Positions 25,517-34,452 of a stretch of DNA of 64,000 bases are shown here, in pieces. Both the position numbers and the translations under genes were made by a program. The notes below the pieces were generated by a model. The model did not search any database, was not told where the DNA came from, and was given only the letters and a program-made list of their open reading frames with translations. Source of the stretch: Candidatus Proelusimicrobium volucris (lineage in GTDB: Bacteria; Elusimicrobiota; Elusimicrobia; Elusimicrobiales; Elusimicrobiaceae). Within the stretch, counting starts at the first letter, position 1; each line of letters begins with the position of its first letter. Location of the stretch: assembly GCA_944324665.1 (NCBI GenBank), contig CALUXD010000002.1:124001-188000 (forward strand), given 5' to 3'.

Positions 25517-26023
25517 ATGTTGAGGAGTTTTGCCGCCGTTACCGATGATAATACAGAGATATTGACGGTGGGGACTATGCCGGGTGCGGCCAGTTTGGCC
25601 GCGGGCGAATATTACGCGCATAAGCGCAATCATTTTTGGCCGATAATATTTGCTTTGTTTAACGGCGGCAGAACTTTAACTTCATATGAAGAAAAGATTG
25701 CGCTTCTCTTATCTCACAAAATAGGGCTTTGGGACAGCCTAGAATATTGCGACAGGCAAGGAAGTCTGGATAAAGACATTCGCCGCGAACGCCCTAATAA
25801 CTTTAAAGTTTTATTTCAAAGTCGCCCTAAAATAAAAAGAGTGGTTTTCAACGGTCTTGCGGCGCGCAATTACTTTCTGAAATACAATGATGTTTCCGAC
25901 GGGCGGGAATATGTTTTAATGCCTTCGACCAGCCCCGCCAACGCTTCCAAATCTTTTGAGGATAAACTCCTTTTATGGCGCCGGGCTTTAGATATTGGCG
26001 GACGAGTTATTGCAAATAAATAA
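25517..26023 (+). CDS. Hypoxanthine-DNA glycosylase-type (UDG family 6) enzyme
   Basis: A 168-residue protein of the uracil-DNA glycosylase superfamily. ILTVGTMPGAASLAAGEYYA contains the family's GTMPG motif, followed by HKRNHFWPI, in which the Asn is the family-6 catalytic residue. The C-terminal LMPSTSPANA supplies the DNA-intercalating loop (S-P-A-N-A). These match DNA-deoxyinosine glycosylases, which remove hypoxanthine arising from adenine deamination. Overlap with mismatch-specific Mug-like members is possible. It is coupled to the macro-domain gene. A strong terminator follows. Confidence 0.88.
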   Translation: MLRSFAAVTDDNTEILTVGTMPGAASLAAGEYYAHKRNHFWPIIFALFNGGRTLTSYEEKIALLLSHKIGLWDSLEYCDRQGSLDKDIRRERPNNFKVLFQSRPKIKRVVFNGLAARNYFLKYNDVSDGREYVLMPSTSPANASKSFEDKLLLWRRALDIGGRVIANK

Positions 26024-26136
26024 TCTTTTGCATTAAACTGCAATGTTCCGTTTGAGAGGGGAGATAAATTGCTTTTTCTTTACTTGTTTTCCGGTGCGGA
26101 TTTTAAGTTTTGCCATTCTTATGGATTGAAAATAAA

Positions 26137-26169
26137 AAACCCCGACTTTATAAAAAGCCGGGGTTTTGG
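26137..26169. terminator. Bidirectional terminator
   Basis: AACCCCG/CGGGGTT hairpin extended by CTTT/AAAG, between converging genes, with A and T tracts on both sides. Confidence 0.9.
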
Positions 26170-26184
26170 TTATTAAAGCGATAT

Positions 26185-27165
26185 TTAATTCATATATTCG
26201 CCGTTTACTATACTTATTGCGGCGGTATCGATTGGTGTTACCGTTTTCTCGTCTAAATTAACCTCATAGGAGCCGCAGGAAATCGGGAAGTCCTTCATCG
26301 TGGAAGGCGTTTTGCCCAATTTGCCGTTTACTTTGCAGGTTACTTTGTAGATAGGCGTTCCGATTTTAACGGTGGTCCAATCTCTGTCGTTTGACATAAG
26401 CACAAGGCCCTGAGCGCGTTTTGCTTTGTCTATAGCGAGGATATAGGAGTCTATCTCCTTGTTGTAAAATCTTTTAAGCAGGAGAACGGCTTGGCGTCTT
26501 TCGTAGGATAACTTCTTTTTTAAGAGTTCCTGCCTTGCCGAATCGGATATTTCGTTATAATCAGGTTCTTCTTCATCTGTTTTGATATCGGTATAGATTT
26601 GCGGCGTAGTATCGGGCTTCTTTTCCGGCGCGAAGAGATATGTCCCTTGCTTGGTATCGGATTCCCTATACAACTTAGCTGTTTGCGTACCGAAATCCAA
26701 ATCGAGGAACTGTTCCGGTTTTGTCACTTGGTCATATTCCAACTGTACCACACCGTCGGATTTGATTACGCCTTTCTGTTCCGCTTTAGCGTGTATCGTT
26801 TTCAAGAAAGGCGAGTAGCTTACATTGATGGTAAGTATTTCCGGCTCGTATTTTTTTGCCGTGCCATATTCCACCAAATCGTCGGCGAAACCGGCATTGA
26901 AATCCATTTGTACGGATTTATTTTCGCTATACCAGCAGCAGCGGGTGATGCAAGCTCTGTCGGTATCGATGCGGTACTCGGCCTCCGCGGGATTAAAACG
27001 GAGATTTAATTTATAGCAAACGTCGGCGGTGGAGCCGTCCAGATCCGACTTTGAAGAAACAATGGAAATCCATTGTTTAGTGGAACTGCCGTCCGTGGTA
27101 CTCATTCCCACGCAGCCGCAAATAAACAGCGGCATCAATAAGATAGAAGGTAAAAATTTTCTCAT
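26185..27165 (-). CDS. Lipoprotein of unknown function
   Basis: A 326-residue protein with a lipoprotein signal peptide: hydrophobic LPSILLMPLFICGC, with the lipobox cysteine at residue 18. The mature part begins with a Ser/Thr-rich stretch, then beta-rich sequence (residues 40-160). An acidic Asp/Glu-Pro linker (about 185-205) precedes a helical region with KLSYERRQAVLLLKRFYNKE. A C-terminal domain contains two cysteines (YKVTCKVNGK and ISCGSYEVN) that could form a disulfide. I do not recognise a family. It stands alone, divergent from the small lipoprotein gene, and both share a 134-base AT-rich upstream region. Confidence 0.75.
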   Translation of the reverse strand: MRKFLPSILLMPLFICGCVGMSTTDGSSTKQWISIVSSKSDLDGSTADVCYKLNLRFNPAEAEYRIDTDRACITRCCWYSENKSVQMDFNAGFADDLVEYGTAKKYEPEILTINVSYSPFLKTIHAKAEQKGVIKSDGVVQLEYDQVTKPEQFLDLDFGTQTAKLYRESDTKQGTYLFAPEKKPDTTPQIYTDIKTDEEEPDYNEISDSARQELLKKKLSYERRQAVLLLKRFYNKEIDSYILAIDKAKRAQGLVLMSNDRDWTTVKIGTPIYKVTCKVNGKLGKTPSTMKDFPISCGSYEVNLDEKTVTPIDTAAISIVNGEYMN

Positions 27166-27299
27166 ACTTTGATTATATCCTATTTTTAAGATAAATTATA
27201 AGATAATTCATAATAGCATTTTATTCAAGACTTTTTATAAATTATAATATAATATATACATATATTGAAGGATCGGACGCTGTTTTAAGGAGGAATATA

Positions 27300-27572
27300 A
27301 TGAAATATTTGTTAATGGTTGCGGTGTCTTTAGCAGTTTTGGGCGGATGCGCTTCCAACTCAGCCAAAGGCGAAGAGGACGCGAAATATTCCAATAAAGT
27401 TTCTGCCGAGGATACGACTCAGGGGAATGTTATCATTGATGAAGAATTTGATTTGCTCGTCGCGCCTGAATATGATTATGAAACGGAAGTTCCTTACGCC
27501 GAGCAAATAAAGAATCAACCCGTTAAGAAGCAAACCAAGAGCGCTAAGAAACCCGTGGCGGTAAAGCAGTAA
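27300..27572 (+). CDS. Small lipoprotein
   Basis: A 90-residue protein with a perfect AAGGAGG Shine-Dalgarno and a lipoprotein signal (LLMVAVSLAVLGGC, lipobox L-G-G-C, cysteine at residue 17). The mature part is acidic in the middle (DEEFDLLVAPEYDYETEV) and ends in a Lys-rich tail (KKQTKSAKKPVAVKQ). No domain is recognised. It lies 4 bases before nadA, so it is probably cotranscribed with the NAD genes although nothing links it to them functionally. Confidence 0.75.
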   Translation: MKYLLMVAVSLAVLGGCASNSAKGEEDAKYSNKVSAEDTTQGNVIIDEEFDLLVAPEYDYETEVPYAEQIKNQPVKKQTKSAKKPVAVKQ

Positions 27573-27576
27573 TAAG

Positions 27577-28623
27577 ATGCGGGACTTTACGGCTGCGCAA
27601 ATGGAAGAAGAAGCGCGACGGCTATACGCCTTGTTGGGCAATGTCACCGATTTTAAAACCGGCGGGAAGTATACTCTTGAACATTGCAGGGCGATAGCGC
27701 CGTCTGTTTTGGCGGTAAACAATCTAAAAAAAGAAAACGACGCCGTAATTTTGGCGCACTATTATTGTGCGCCGGAAATAGTTTACGGCGTCGCCGATTT
27801 TAAAGGCGACTCTTACGCTTTGGCGAAAAAAGCGGCGGAGTTTGCCGGCAGGAATATAATATTCTGCGGTGTCTATTTTATGGCCCAAACGGCCAAGATA
27901 GTAAATCCCGGCAAGAGGGTCTATCTTCCGCCGGTTACGGCGGGCTGTTCCCTGGCCGACGGCATTGACGCGGATACGGTATCAAAACTTAAGGAAAGGT
28001 ATCCCGATGCGGCGTTTGTGTGTTACATAAACAGCACTGCCGAGGTTAAAGCATTGTGCGACGTATGCGTTACGTCTTCAAATGTGTACGACATAGCCGC
28101 GGCGATGCCAAACGAGAGAATAGTTTTTATACCGGATTTGTTTATGGCCGACAATATCCGTGCCGAACTTAAACGGCGCGGTATAAAGAAAGAGGTACTC
28201 TCTTTCGGAGCGACTTGCTGCGTACACGATAAATATACGGTGCGTGACGTAGAGGAACTGCGTTGGGCACATCCTTCGGTAAAAATAATAAGCCACCCGG
28301 AATGTCCTTTGGCGGTGTGCGAAATCAGCGATTATTGCGGCAGTACTTCGGGTATGTTGGATTATGTAAAGAAATCCGACGCCAAGGAGTTTGCGGTCCT
28401 CAGCGAAGACGGCATCGTAAATTCTTTGGAGCTGGAAAATCCGTCAAAAACATTTTACGCTGTCAGCAGGCCTTGCGGCCAGATGAAGCGCAACACTCTT
28501 GGCAATATATTGGGCGTTTTGAACAATTTGGAACAAGCCCCGCAGGTACAGGTACCATGCGATACGGCGCTAAGAGCTAAGAAATGTATAGATAATATGT
28601 TTGAAATGGCAGGTAAGAAATGA
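27577..28623 (+). CDS. nadA: Quinolinate synthase NadA
   Basis: A 348-residue [4Fe-4S] enzyme that condenses iminoaspartate with dihydroxyacetone phosphate to quinolinate in de novo NAD synthesis. Visible: VILAHYYCAPEI (substrate-binding Tyr and Cys), the DFKGDSYALAKKAA block, the CYINSTAEVKALCDVC segment with an iron-sulfur cysteine, the HPECP motif, and the late SRPCGQMKRNTL, which contains the third cluster cysteine. Length is typical. It overlaps nadC by 4 bases (ATGA). No nadB (aspartate oxidase) follows, so the iminoaspartate source must be encoded elsewhere or provided by aspartate dehydrogenase. Confidence 0.97.
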   Translation: MRDFTAAQMEEEARRLYALLGNVTDFKTGGKYTLEHCRAIAPSVLAVNNLKKENDAVILAHYYCAPEIVYGVADFKGDSYALAKKAAEFAGRNIIFCGVYFMAQTAKIVNPGKRVYLPPVTAGCSLADGIDADTVSKLKERYPDAAFVCYINSTAEVKALCDVCVTSSNVYDIAAAMPNERIVFIPDLFMADNIRAELKRRGIKKEVLSFGATCCVHDKYTVRDVEELRWAHPSVKIISHPECPLAVCEISDYCGSTSGMLDYVKKSDAKEFAVLSEDGIVNSLELENPSKTFYAVSRPCGQMKRNTLGNILGVLNNLEQAPQVQVPCDTALRAKKCIDNMFEMAGKK

Positions 28624-29450
28624 TAGACAAAATAATAGAGTTGGCGGTTGAGGAAGATTTCGGACTTGGCGATATAACTACCGATAATATTTTTGGCCCG
28701 AATGACTTTATAAAAGCCGCTTTTATAGCCAAAGACGATATGATCGTCTGCGGAGGCGAGGTCGCCAAGGCTGTGTTCGGCTATGTAGACTCGTCAATAA
28801 AATTTAAGATGCTGAAGAAAGAAGGCGAGTTTATAAAAAAAGGAACGAAACTTGCCGAGGTAAGCGGCCCTGCGCTTGGCGTTTTGAAGGGCGAGCGTCC
28901 CGCGCTAAACTTTATGCAGAGGATGAGCGGCATAGCTACTATGGCTTTTGAACTTAATAAAATAGCCAAGAAGTATAAAGTTATGTTGGTAGATACCAGG
29001 AAATCCTTGCCTGGTATGCGCAAATTTGACAAATACGCCGTAAGGACAGGCGGAGTCAAAAATCACAGAATGTCGCTTTCCGACAGCGTAATGATAAAAG
29101 ATAACCACATATCGGCCTGCGGAGGAATAGAGAAGGCTGTAAAGCTTATAAAGAGCAAGATAGGCCATACACCCAAGATAGAAGTGGAAACGAAAAACCT
29201 TAAGGAAGTTAAGGAAGCGTTAAAGGCTGGGGCCGATATAATTATGCTGGATAATATGTCCATATCGGATATATTAAAGGCCAAGGCTTTGATAAACGGC
29301 AAAGCTATTATAGAGGTGTCCGGCGGAGTAAACCGGAATAACCTGGAAGACTACTGCAAAACGGGTGTAGACGTAATATCAATGGGCGCGCTGACGCATT
29401 CTGTACCCGCGAAAGATATAAGCATGCTTGTATCTGAGATAAAGAGATGA
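28620..29450 (+). CDS. nadC: Nicotinate-nucleotide pyrophosphorylase NadC
   Basis: A 276-residue type II phosphoribosyltransferase that makes nicotinate mononucleotide from quinolinate and PRPP. Features: EDFGLGDITTD at the start, ERPALNFMQRMSGIATM, the substrate-binding DTRKSLPGMR(K)FDKYAVRTGG block, HRMSLSD-VMIKDNH, and the phosphate-binding VSGGVN near the C terminus. Translationally coupled to nadA. An aminotransferase gene starts 11 bases after its stop. Confidence 0.97.
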   Translation: MIDKIIELAVEEDFGLGDITTDNIFGPNDFIKAAFIAKDDMIVCGGEVAKAVFGYVDSSIKFKMLKKEGEFIKKGTKLAEVSGPALGVLKGERPALNFMQRMSGIATMAFELNKIAKKYKVMLVDTRKSLPGMRKFDKYAVRTGGVKNHRMSLSDSVMIKDNHISACGGIEKAVKLIKSKIGHTPKIEVETKNLKEVKEALKAGADIIMLDNMSISDILKAKALINGKAIIEVSGGVNRNNLEDYCKTGVDVISMGALTHSVPAKDISMLVSEIKR

Positions 29451-29461
29451 GGAGTTTAAAT

Positions 29462-30673
29462 ATGAAAGATTTTTCACATTTGTTGGCGAAGGTAAACGGC
29501 AGAGCTACGGCCTCCGTAATCAGGGAATTGCTTAAGATGACGAGCGTTCCTGGTATGATTTCTTTTGCCGGCGGAATGCCTGCGCCGGATTTGTTTCCGG
29601 CGGAGGAGATTGGAGAAATAGTAAAAGATGTAATAGTCAAAGAGCCTAATATAGCCTTGCAGTATGGCTGTACGGAAGGGGAAAGCGGTTTTAAGGCGGA
29701 GCTTATCAAACTGCTTAAAGCGGACGAGGATATTGAAATTACTCCAGATGAGCTTATAGTCACTTCGGCTTCCCAGCAGGCTTTGGATATAGTTGGCAAG
29801 GCCTTTGTCGATCCTGGCGATGCCATAATAGTAGGCAAGCCGACGTATTTAGGCGCTTTGCAGGCTTTTGAAACATACGGCGCGGATATGATAGGCGTAG
29901 AGAGCGACGATTTCGGCATAACGGCGGAATCTTTGGAAGAGAAGTTGGAAGCCCTCAAGAAAGAAGGGCGCGTATGCAAATTTATCTATATAGTGCCCGA
30001 TTTCCAAAATCCGACGGGTACGACAATCCCCACGGAACGCCGCGTAAAGATATTGGAACTTGCCAAGAAATACGGCACCGTTATTTTGGAAGATTCCCCT
30101 TACAGGAAAATACGCTTTAAAGGGGAACATCAAAAGACTTTTTACGCCTTGGACAAGGGCGAGGGTAATGTAATAACGATGTTCACTTTTTCCAAGACAT
30201 TCGTTCCGGGTTTCAGGCTGGGTTATATAATCGCCAATAAGGAGATAATAAGGAAATTCGCGATACTAAAACAGGCGATGGACTTGTGCAGCTCTCCTGT
30301 CTGCCAAGCGATAACGGCGGAATATTTAAGGCAGGGCCGGCTTGAGAACCATGTAAAGAAATTGGTGAAAGTATACAGCGAGAAACGCGAAGCGATGTTA
30401 AATGCTTTGGAAAAGTATATGCCGCAGGGCGTTACGTGGACCAAACCTGAAGGCGGGCTTTTTCTCTGGGTGGTCCTGCCGGAAAATATCGACGCGGAAA
30501 AGATGTTTATAACGGCTGTAAAGAACAATGTGGCCTACGTGATAGGTTCGGCTTTTTATCCCGATAAGAGCGGCAAAAATACTTTGCGTTTGAATTTCTC
30601 TTATCCTTCTTTTGAGCAGATAGAAGAAGGCATAAAACGTTTGGGCAAAGCGATAAAGGAATACAAAGCCTAA
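29462..30673 (+). CDS. PLP-dependent class I/II aminotransferase (2-aminoadipate/MocR-like group)
   Basis: A 403-residue fold-type I aminotransferase. I chose the ATG at 29462, which has GAGGAG 7 bases upstream, over the ATG at 29447 that overlaps nadC. Visible features: MISFAGGMPAPDLFP at the N terminus, ALQYGCTEGESGFK (PLP phosphate region), VPDFQNPTGTTIP (Asn-Pro-Thr-Gly), and the Schiff-base lysine in TFSKTFVPGFRLGY. These match the group that includes alpha-aminoadipate (LysN-like), valine-pyruvate and aromatic aminotransferases. Substrate cannot be fixed. Its place behind nadAC suggests a role in aspartate or amino-acid metabolism feeding NAD synthesis, but this is only context. It ends in a terminator. 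Confidence 0.88.
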   Translation: MKDFSHLLAKVNGRATASVIRELLKMTSVPGMISFAGGMPAPDLFPAEEIGEIVKDVIVKEPNIALQYGCTEGESGFKAELIKLLKADEDIEITPDELIVTSASQQALDIVGKAFVDPGDAIIVGKPTYLGALQAFETYGADMIGVESDDFGITAESLEEKLEALKKEGRVCKFIYIVPDFQNPTGTTIPTERRVKILELAKKYGTVILEDSPYRKIRFKGEHQKTFYALDKGEGNVITMFTFSKTFVPGFRLGYIIANKEIIRKFAILKQAMDLCSSPVCQAITAEYLRQGRLENHVKKLVKVYSEKREAMLNALEKYMPQGVTWTKPEGGLFLWVVLPENIDAEKMFITAVKNNVAYVIGSAFYPDKSGKNTLRLNFSYPSFEQIEEGIKRLGKAIKEYKA

Positions 30674-30689
30674 ACTAAATCTTTAAGAC

Positions 30690-30722
30690 AAAATCCTCTC
30701 CCTAAAAAGGAGGGGATTTTTA
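30690..30722 (+). terminator. Terminator of the nad operon
   Basis: AAAATCC-CTCC stem pairing with GGAG-GGATTTT, one bulge, then T run. Confidence 0.88.
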
Positions 30723-30792
30723 TTTGTCCAATCGCGGAGGAAGAAACGGCGATTTACGCGCGAAATATTTGGCTGTTTGTGTATTTATCATA

Positions 30793-30824
30793 AAAAATCC
30801 CGCTTTTAAAAAGCGGGATTTTTA
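30793..30824 (-). terminator. Terminator of ald
   Basis: AAAATCCCGCTT/AAGCGGGATTTT stem with A and T tracts; lies directly behind the ald stop on the minus strand and is symmetrical enough to work both ways. Confidence 0.88.
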
Positions 30825-30852
30825 CTCGAAAGACAATTTTGCGCGGCTGTTT

Positions 30853-31974
30853 TTAAAGGTCTAAAGCCTTTAAGGGCGGCATATATAGTTTTTCCAAGCC
30901 GAAGGCTTGCGCCACCGGCTCATAAGTTATAAAGCCGTCATAGGTATTAAGCCCAGTTAAGAGGGCCGTATTTTCTTTGCAGGCCTTTTTTATGCCTTTG
31001 GCGGCCAGCTGCAGTCCATAAGGCAAAGTTGCGTTGTTAAGCGCAAATGTGGAGGTTCTGGCATAAGCGCCTGGCATATTGGCTACGCAGTAGTGGATAA
31101 TATTATCCACGGTGTATACGGGATCGGAGTGGGTTGTCGGGCGTGAAGTTTCAAAGCAGCCGCCCTGGTCTATGGCGACGTCGACCATAACCGCGCCGCT
31201 CTGCATGGTTTTAAGGTCTTCTTTTGTGACGAGTTTCGGGGCTTTTGCGCCGGGTATGAGTACGGCTCCTATTACGATATCGGCTTTTTTGAGGGCTGTT
31301 TTTACGGTCAGCGGGTCGCTGTAAAGGCAAGTAACGTTTGAGGGGAGTATTTCGCTAAGGAACTCCAGCCTTGCCAAATTCAAGTCGCACACCGTTACAT
31401 TTGCGCCCAGGCCGGCGGCGGTTTTAGCGGCATTTGCGCCTACCGTTCCGCCGCCCAGGATAAGCACTTGCGCGGGAGAAACGCCCGTAACTCCGCAGGG
31501 CAATATTCCGCGCCCGCAATAATGTTTGCTAAGATAGTAACTGCCCATTAAAGCCGACATTCTGCCCGCGACTTCACTCATCGGTTTAAGAAGGGGGAGC
31601 GTATGGTTTTCTTCCACCGTTTCATAGGCTTCGCTTATTATTTTTTTCTTTAGGCAGACGTCGAGCAGTTCCCTGTCGGCGGCGAAATGAAAATAAGTGA
31701 AGATGAGCTGGCCCTCTTTCATTAGGTCGTATTCCTGTTTAAGGGGCTCTTTTACTTTTACTATCATATCGGCGGCAGACCATACTTCGGCCGCGGTTTT
31801 TAATATGGTGCAGCCGGCGGCTTCGTATTCACAGTCGGGCAGAGCGGAACCCAAACCCGCGCCGCTTTCGATAAAGACGCTGTGTCCGGCTTGTACGTAA
31901 GCGTGTGCGGTATTTGGCGTAAGGCCTACTCTAAACTCATTGTTTTTAATTTCTTTTGGGCAGCCTATTTTCAT
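30853..31974 (-). CDS. ald: Alanine dehydrogenase
   Basis: A 373-residue NAD-dependent enzyme interconverting alanine with pyruvate and ammonia. I start at the ATG at 31974, because the longer frame's first residues are translated from an AAAGGAG ribosome-binding site. Features: N-terminal KIGCPKEIKNNEFRVGLTP with the substrate Arg and Lys, the VKVKEPL block, the Rossmann VLILGGGTVGANAAKTAAGLG, and the late TVDNIIHYCVANMPGA signature with the active-site Asp/His region. In a fermenter, it may make alanine as an end product or assimilate nitrogen. Single-gene unit with its own terminator. Confidence 0.96.
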   Translation of the reverse strand: MKIGCPKEIKNNEFRVGLTPNTAHAYVQAGHSVFIESGAGLGSALPDCEYEAAGCTILKTAAEVWSAADMIVKVKEPLKQEYDLMKEGQLIFTYFHFAADRELLDVCLKKKIISEAYETVEENHTLPLLKPMSEVAGRMSALMGSYYLSKHYCGRGILPCGVTGVSPAQVLILGGGTVGANAAKTAAGLGANVTVCDLNLARLEFLSEILPSNVTCLYSDPLTVKTALKKADIVIGAVLIPGAKAPKLVTKEDLKTMQSGAVMVDVAIDQGGCFETSRPTTHSDPVYTVDNIIHYCVANMPGAYARTSTFALNNATLPYGLQLAAKGIKKACKENTALLTGLNTYDGFITYEPVAQAFGLEKLYMPPLKALDL

Positions 31975-32062
31975 TTTTAGCTCCTTTACGGCAATCATTT
32001 TAAAATATTATGCAGTCTTAAATTCTTTATATATTTTATCGGCCGGAATTTGCAAGCCATAC

Positions 32063-32092
32063 AAAAAGCCCCGCTTTAGAAGCGGGGCTTTT
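32063..32092 (-). terminator. Terminator of the LPS/CTP operon
   Basis: AAAGCCCCGCTT/AAGCGGGGCTTT hairpin, 14 bases after pyrG, A tract on its minus-strand 3' side read as T. Confidence 0.93.
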
Positions 32093-32105
32093 GAATAATT
32101 TGTAT

Positions 32106-33692
32106 TTAATTCTTTTTATTCTTTAAAGCCGCTTTGACTAATCCGTCAAAGAGCGGATGGGGCTTTAAAGGACGGCTGGCGAATTCGGGGTGGAATTGCA
32201 CCGCTATAAAGAACGGGTTTTTTGGATATTCCACGATTTCAGGCAGCAATTCTTTATGCCAGGCGCTTACTTTAAGGCCGCAATTTTCCAGCAGGGGGAC
32301 AAATTGCGGATTGTATTCGTAGCGGTGTCGGTGTCTTTCTTCTATGGTGTCTTTCTTGTATAGTTTATGGGCAAGGGAGCCTTTTCGTATTTTCGCGCTG
32401 TAATTGCCAAGACGCATAGTCCCGCCGAGTTTCTTTATTTTCTTTTGGTCTTTCATCATAGCGACGACGGGGTTTTTTGTGTCGGGGTTGATTTCGGTGG
32501 AGTCGGCGTCTTTAAGGCCGGCCAAATTGCGCGCGGCTTCTATGACGGTGCATTGCATACCCAGACATATCCCCAGGAACGGGATTTTATTTTCTCGTGC
32601 GTATTTTATGGCTTCTATTTTGCCCGGTATTCCGCGTTTGCCGAATCCGCCCGGCACGATAATGGCGTCCAATCCTTTAAGAGAAGCGGGTATAGGGTCT
32701 TTTTGCGTATTTATGTATTTAACTTTTACCGATACTTTATTTGACATTCCAGCCAAATATAAAGATTCCGCCACGGATTTATAAGCGTCTTTAAGTTCGG
32801 CGTATTTGCCGGCTATGCCTACGGTGATTTGCTTTTTGGGGGAAGTGGCTTTGCGCACGAAGTCGAACCATTTGCCGTCGTTTTTCTTTTTCGCTTTGAG
32901 GTTCAATCTCTTTATTACCAAATCCGTAAGGCCCTGTTTTTCCAGTTCTTCCGGTACGAGGTATATCGATGGCGCGTCCATAACTTCTATTACGGCGGCG
33001 GGTTCTACGCTGCAAAAGAGGGAGAGTTTCTTTTTCATCGAGTCTGAAATAGGGTGTTCCGTTCTGCAGGCCAGGACGTCGGGTTCTATGCCGATTTCGC
33101 GCAGTTTGTTTACCGAGTGTTGTGTCGGCTTTGTTTTAAGTTCGCCCGCGGAAGAAATATAAGGCACCAAAGTGGCGTGCAGCGTCATAACGTTTTCGCG
33201 TCCGCGTTCGACCCTGAACTGCCTTGCCGCTTCCAAGAATGGCAAGCCCTCAATGTCGCCTACGGTGCCGCCTATTTCTATTATCGTAATGTCGAAATTT
33301 TTATCAAAGGCGGCAAAGCGTTTTTTTATTTCGTTTGTTATGTGCGGGATTACTTGTACGGTTACGCCGTTATAATCGCCGCGGCGTTCATTGTCTATTA
33401 CCGTTTGATATATCCCGCCGGCGGTATTGGTATTGGCTTTGGTCATCGGGACGTCTAAAAATCTTTCGTAGGTGCCTAAGTCCAAATCGGCTTCCGCGCC
33501 GTCGGCAGTTACGAAAACCTCCCCGTGCTGGTAGGGGCTTAATGTTCCCGGGTCTATATTGATGTAAGGATCGCATTTTATCATATTGACCTTAAAGCCG
33601 CGCAGCTGCAAAAGTTTCGCCAAGCTCGCGCCCGTTATCCCCTTGCCGAGCGAGCTTACCACCCCGCCCGTAACAAATATAAATTTCGACAT
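32106..33692 (-). CDS. pyrG: CTP synthase
   Basis: A 528-residue enzyme making CTP from UTP, ATP and glutamine. The amidoligase domain has [20 protein letters not shown] at the N terminus (P-loop) and the conserved [10 protein letters not shown] and [10 protein letters not shown] blocks. The C-terminal glutamine amidotransferase domain carries the nucleophile elbow [10 protein letters not shown] and the catalytic His-Glu near FHPEFASRP. Length is normal. It is the last gene of the operon, 13 bases behind kdsB. KdsB uses CTP, so the pairing makes biochemical sense. Confidence 0.98.
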   Translation of the reverse strand: MSKFIFVTGGVVSSLGKGITGASLAKLLQLRGFKVNMIKCDPYINIDPGTLSPYQHGEVFVTADGAEADLDLGTYERFLDVPMTKANTNTAGGIYQTVIDNERRGDYNGVTVQVIPHITNEIKKRFAAFDKNFDITIIEIGGTVGDIEGLPFLEAARQFRVERGRENVMTLHATLVPYISSAGELKTKPTQHSVNKLREIGIEPDVLACRTEHPISDSMKKKLSLFCSVEPAAVIEVMDAPSIYLVPEELEKQGLTDLVIKRLNLKAKKKNDGKWFDFVRKATSPKKQITVGIAGKYAELKDAYKSVAESLYLAGMSNKVSVKVKYINTQKDPIPASLKGLDAIIVPGGFGKRGIPGKIEAIKYARENKIPFLGICLGMQCTVIEAARNLAGLKDADSTEINPDTKNPVVAMMKDQKKIKKLGGTMRLGNYSAKIRKGSLAHKLYKKDTIEERHRHRYEYNPQFVPLLENCGLKVSAWHKELLPEIVEYPKNPFFIAVQFHPEFASRPLKPHPLFDGLVKAALKNKKN

Positions 33693-33705
33693 TTCAATTA
33701 CTCCT

Positions 33706-34452
33706 TTACTGTTCTTTAGAAATTTTTACAAATTCTTTCGCCCGTTCCAAATCCTCCGGCGTATCTATCGCGGGGCCCGTTTTTACCGTCAATACCGCTT
33801 TTATCGTCATACCCGCCTCAAGCGCGCGGAGCTGTTCCAATTTTTCCAGCCGCTCCAGCGGGCTGGGCGGCAGCTGAACGAAGCGTTCCAGCGCGGCCCT
33901 CTTATAGCCGTATATCCCGCAGTGGATATGATATGGCGCCTTTTCGCTCTGCGGAGTCTTTTCCCTTTTGTAGGGTACTACGGAGCGGGAAAAGTATAAA
34001 GCCCGTCCGTCTTCGGCAAGTACCGCTTTTACGTGGTTTGGATTATCGACTTGATCCCAATCAACGGTGGGTATGCAGGCCGTGGAAATATCGGTGTGCC
34101 GGTCGGTTTTCAAAAGTTCGGCCACGGCGCGTACGGTTTTAGGCAGGACAAAAGGCTCGTCGCCTTGCACATTGATTATGTAATCGGCTTTTAAACCTTT
34201 TGCCGCTTGGTAAATTCTGTCGGTGCCGCTGGGACAGTCGGAAGGCGTCATCACGGCTTTCGCGCCAAAGTTCTGCGCCGCTTTGGCTATACGTTCGTCG
34301 TCGGTGGCGATAATTACGTCCCCGCATTCGGCCTTTTGGCAGGCCTCGTATACCCATTGTATTATCGGCTTGCCGTAGAGGTCGGCCAAAGGTTTGCCGG
34401 GGAAGCGGGTGGAACCGTATCTGGCGGGTATTATTATTAAAGTGTCGCTCAT
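33706..34452 (-). CDS. kdsB: 3-deoxy-manno-octulosonate cytidylyltransferase
   Basis: A 248-residue enzyme activating Kdo as CMP-Kdo for the LPS inner core. N-terminal IIPARYGSTRFPGKPL binds nucleotide, DVIIATDDERI and DYIINVQGDEPF (substrate and Mg sites) follow, and the late HCGIYGYKRAALERF and TGPAIDTPEDLERAKEF blocks are diagnostic for KdsB. It overlaps rfaE1 by 4 bases and is followed by pyrG after 13 bases. Confidence 0.97.
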   Translation of the reverse strand: MSDTLIIIPARYGSTRFPGKPLADLYGKPIIQWVYEACQKAECGDVIIATDDERIAKAAQNFGAKAVMTPSDCPSGTDRIYQAAKGLKADYIINVQGDEPFVLPKTVRAVAELLKTDRHTDISTACIPTVDWDQVDNPNHVKAVLAEDGRALYFSRSVVPYKREKTPQSEKAPYHIHCGIYGYKRAALERFVQLPPSPLERLEKLEQLRALEAGMTIKAVLTVKTGPAIDTPEDLERAKEFVKISKEQ

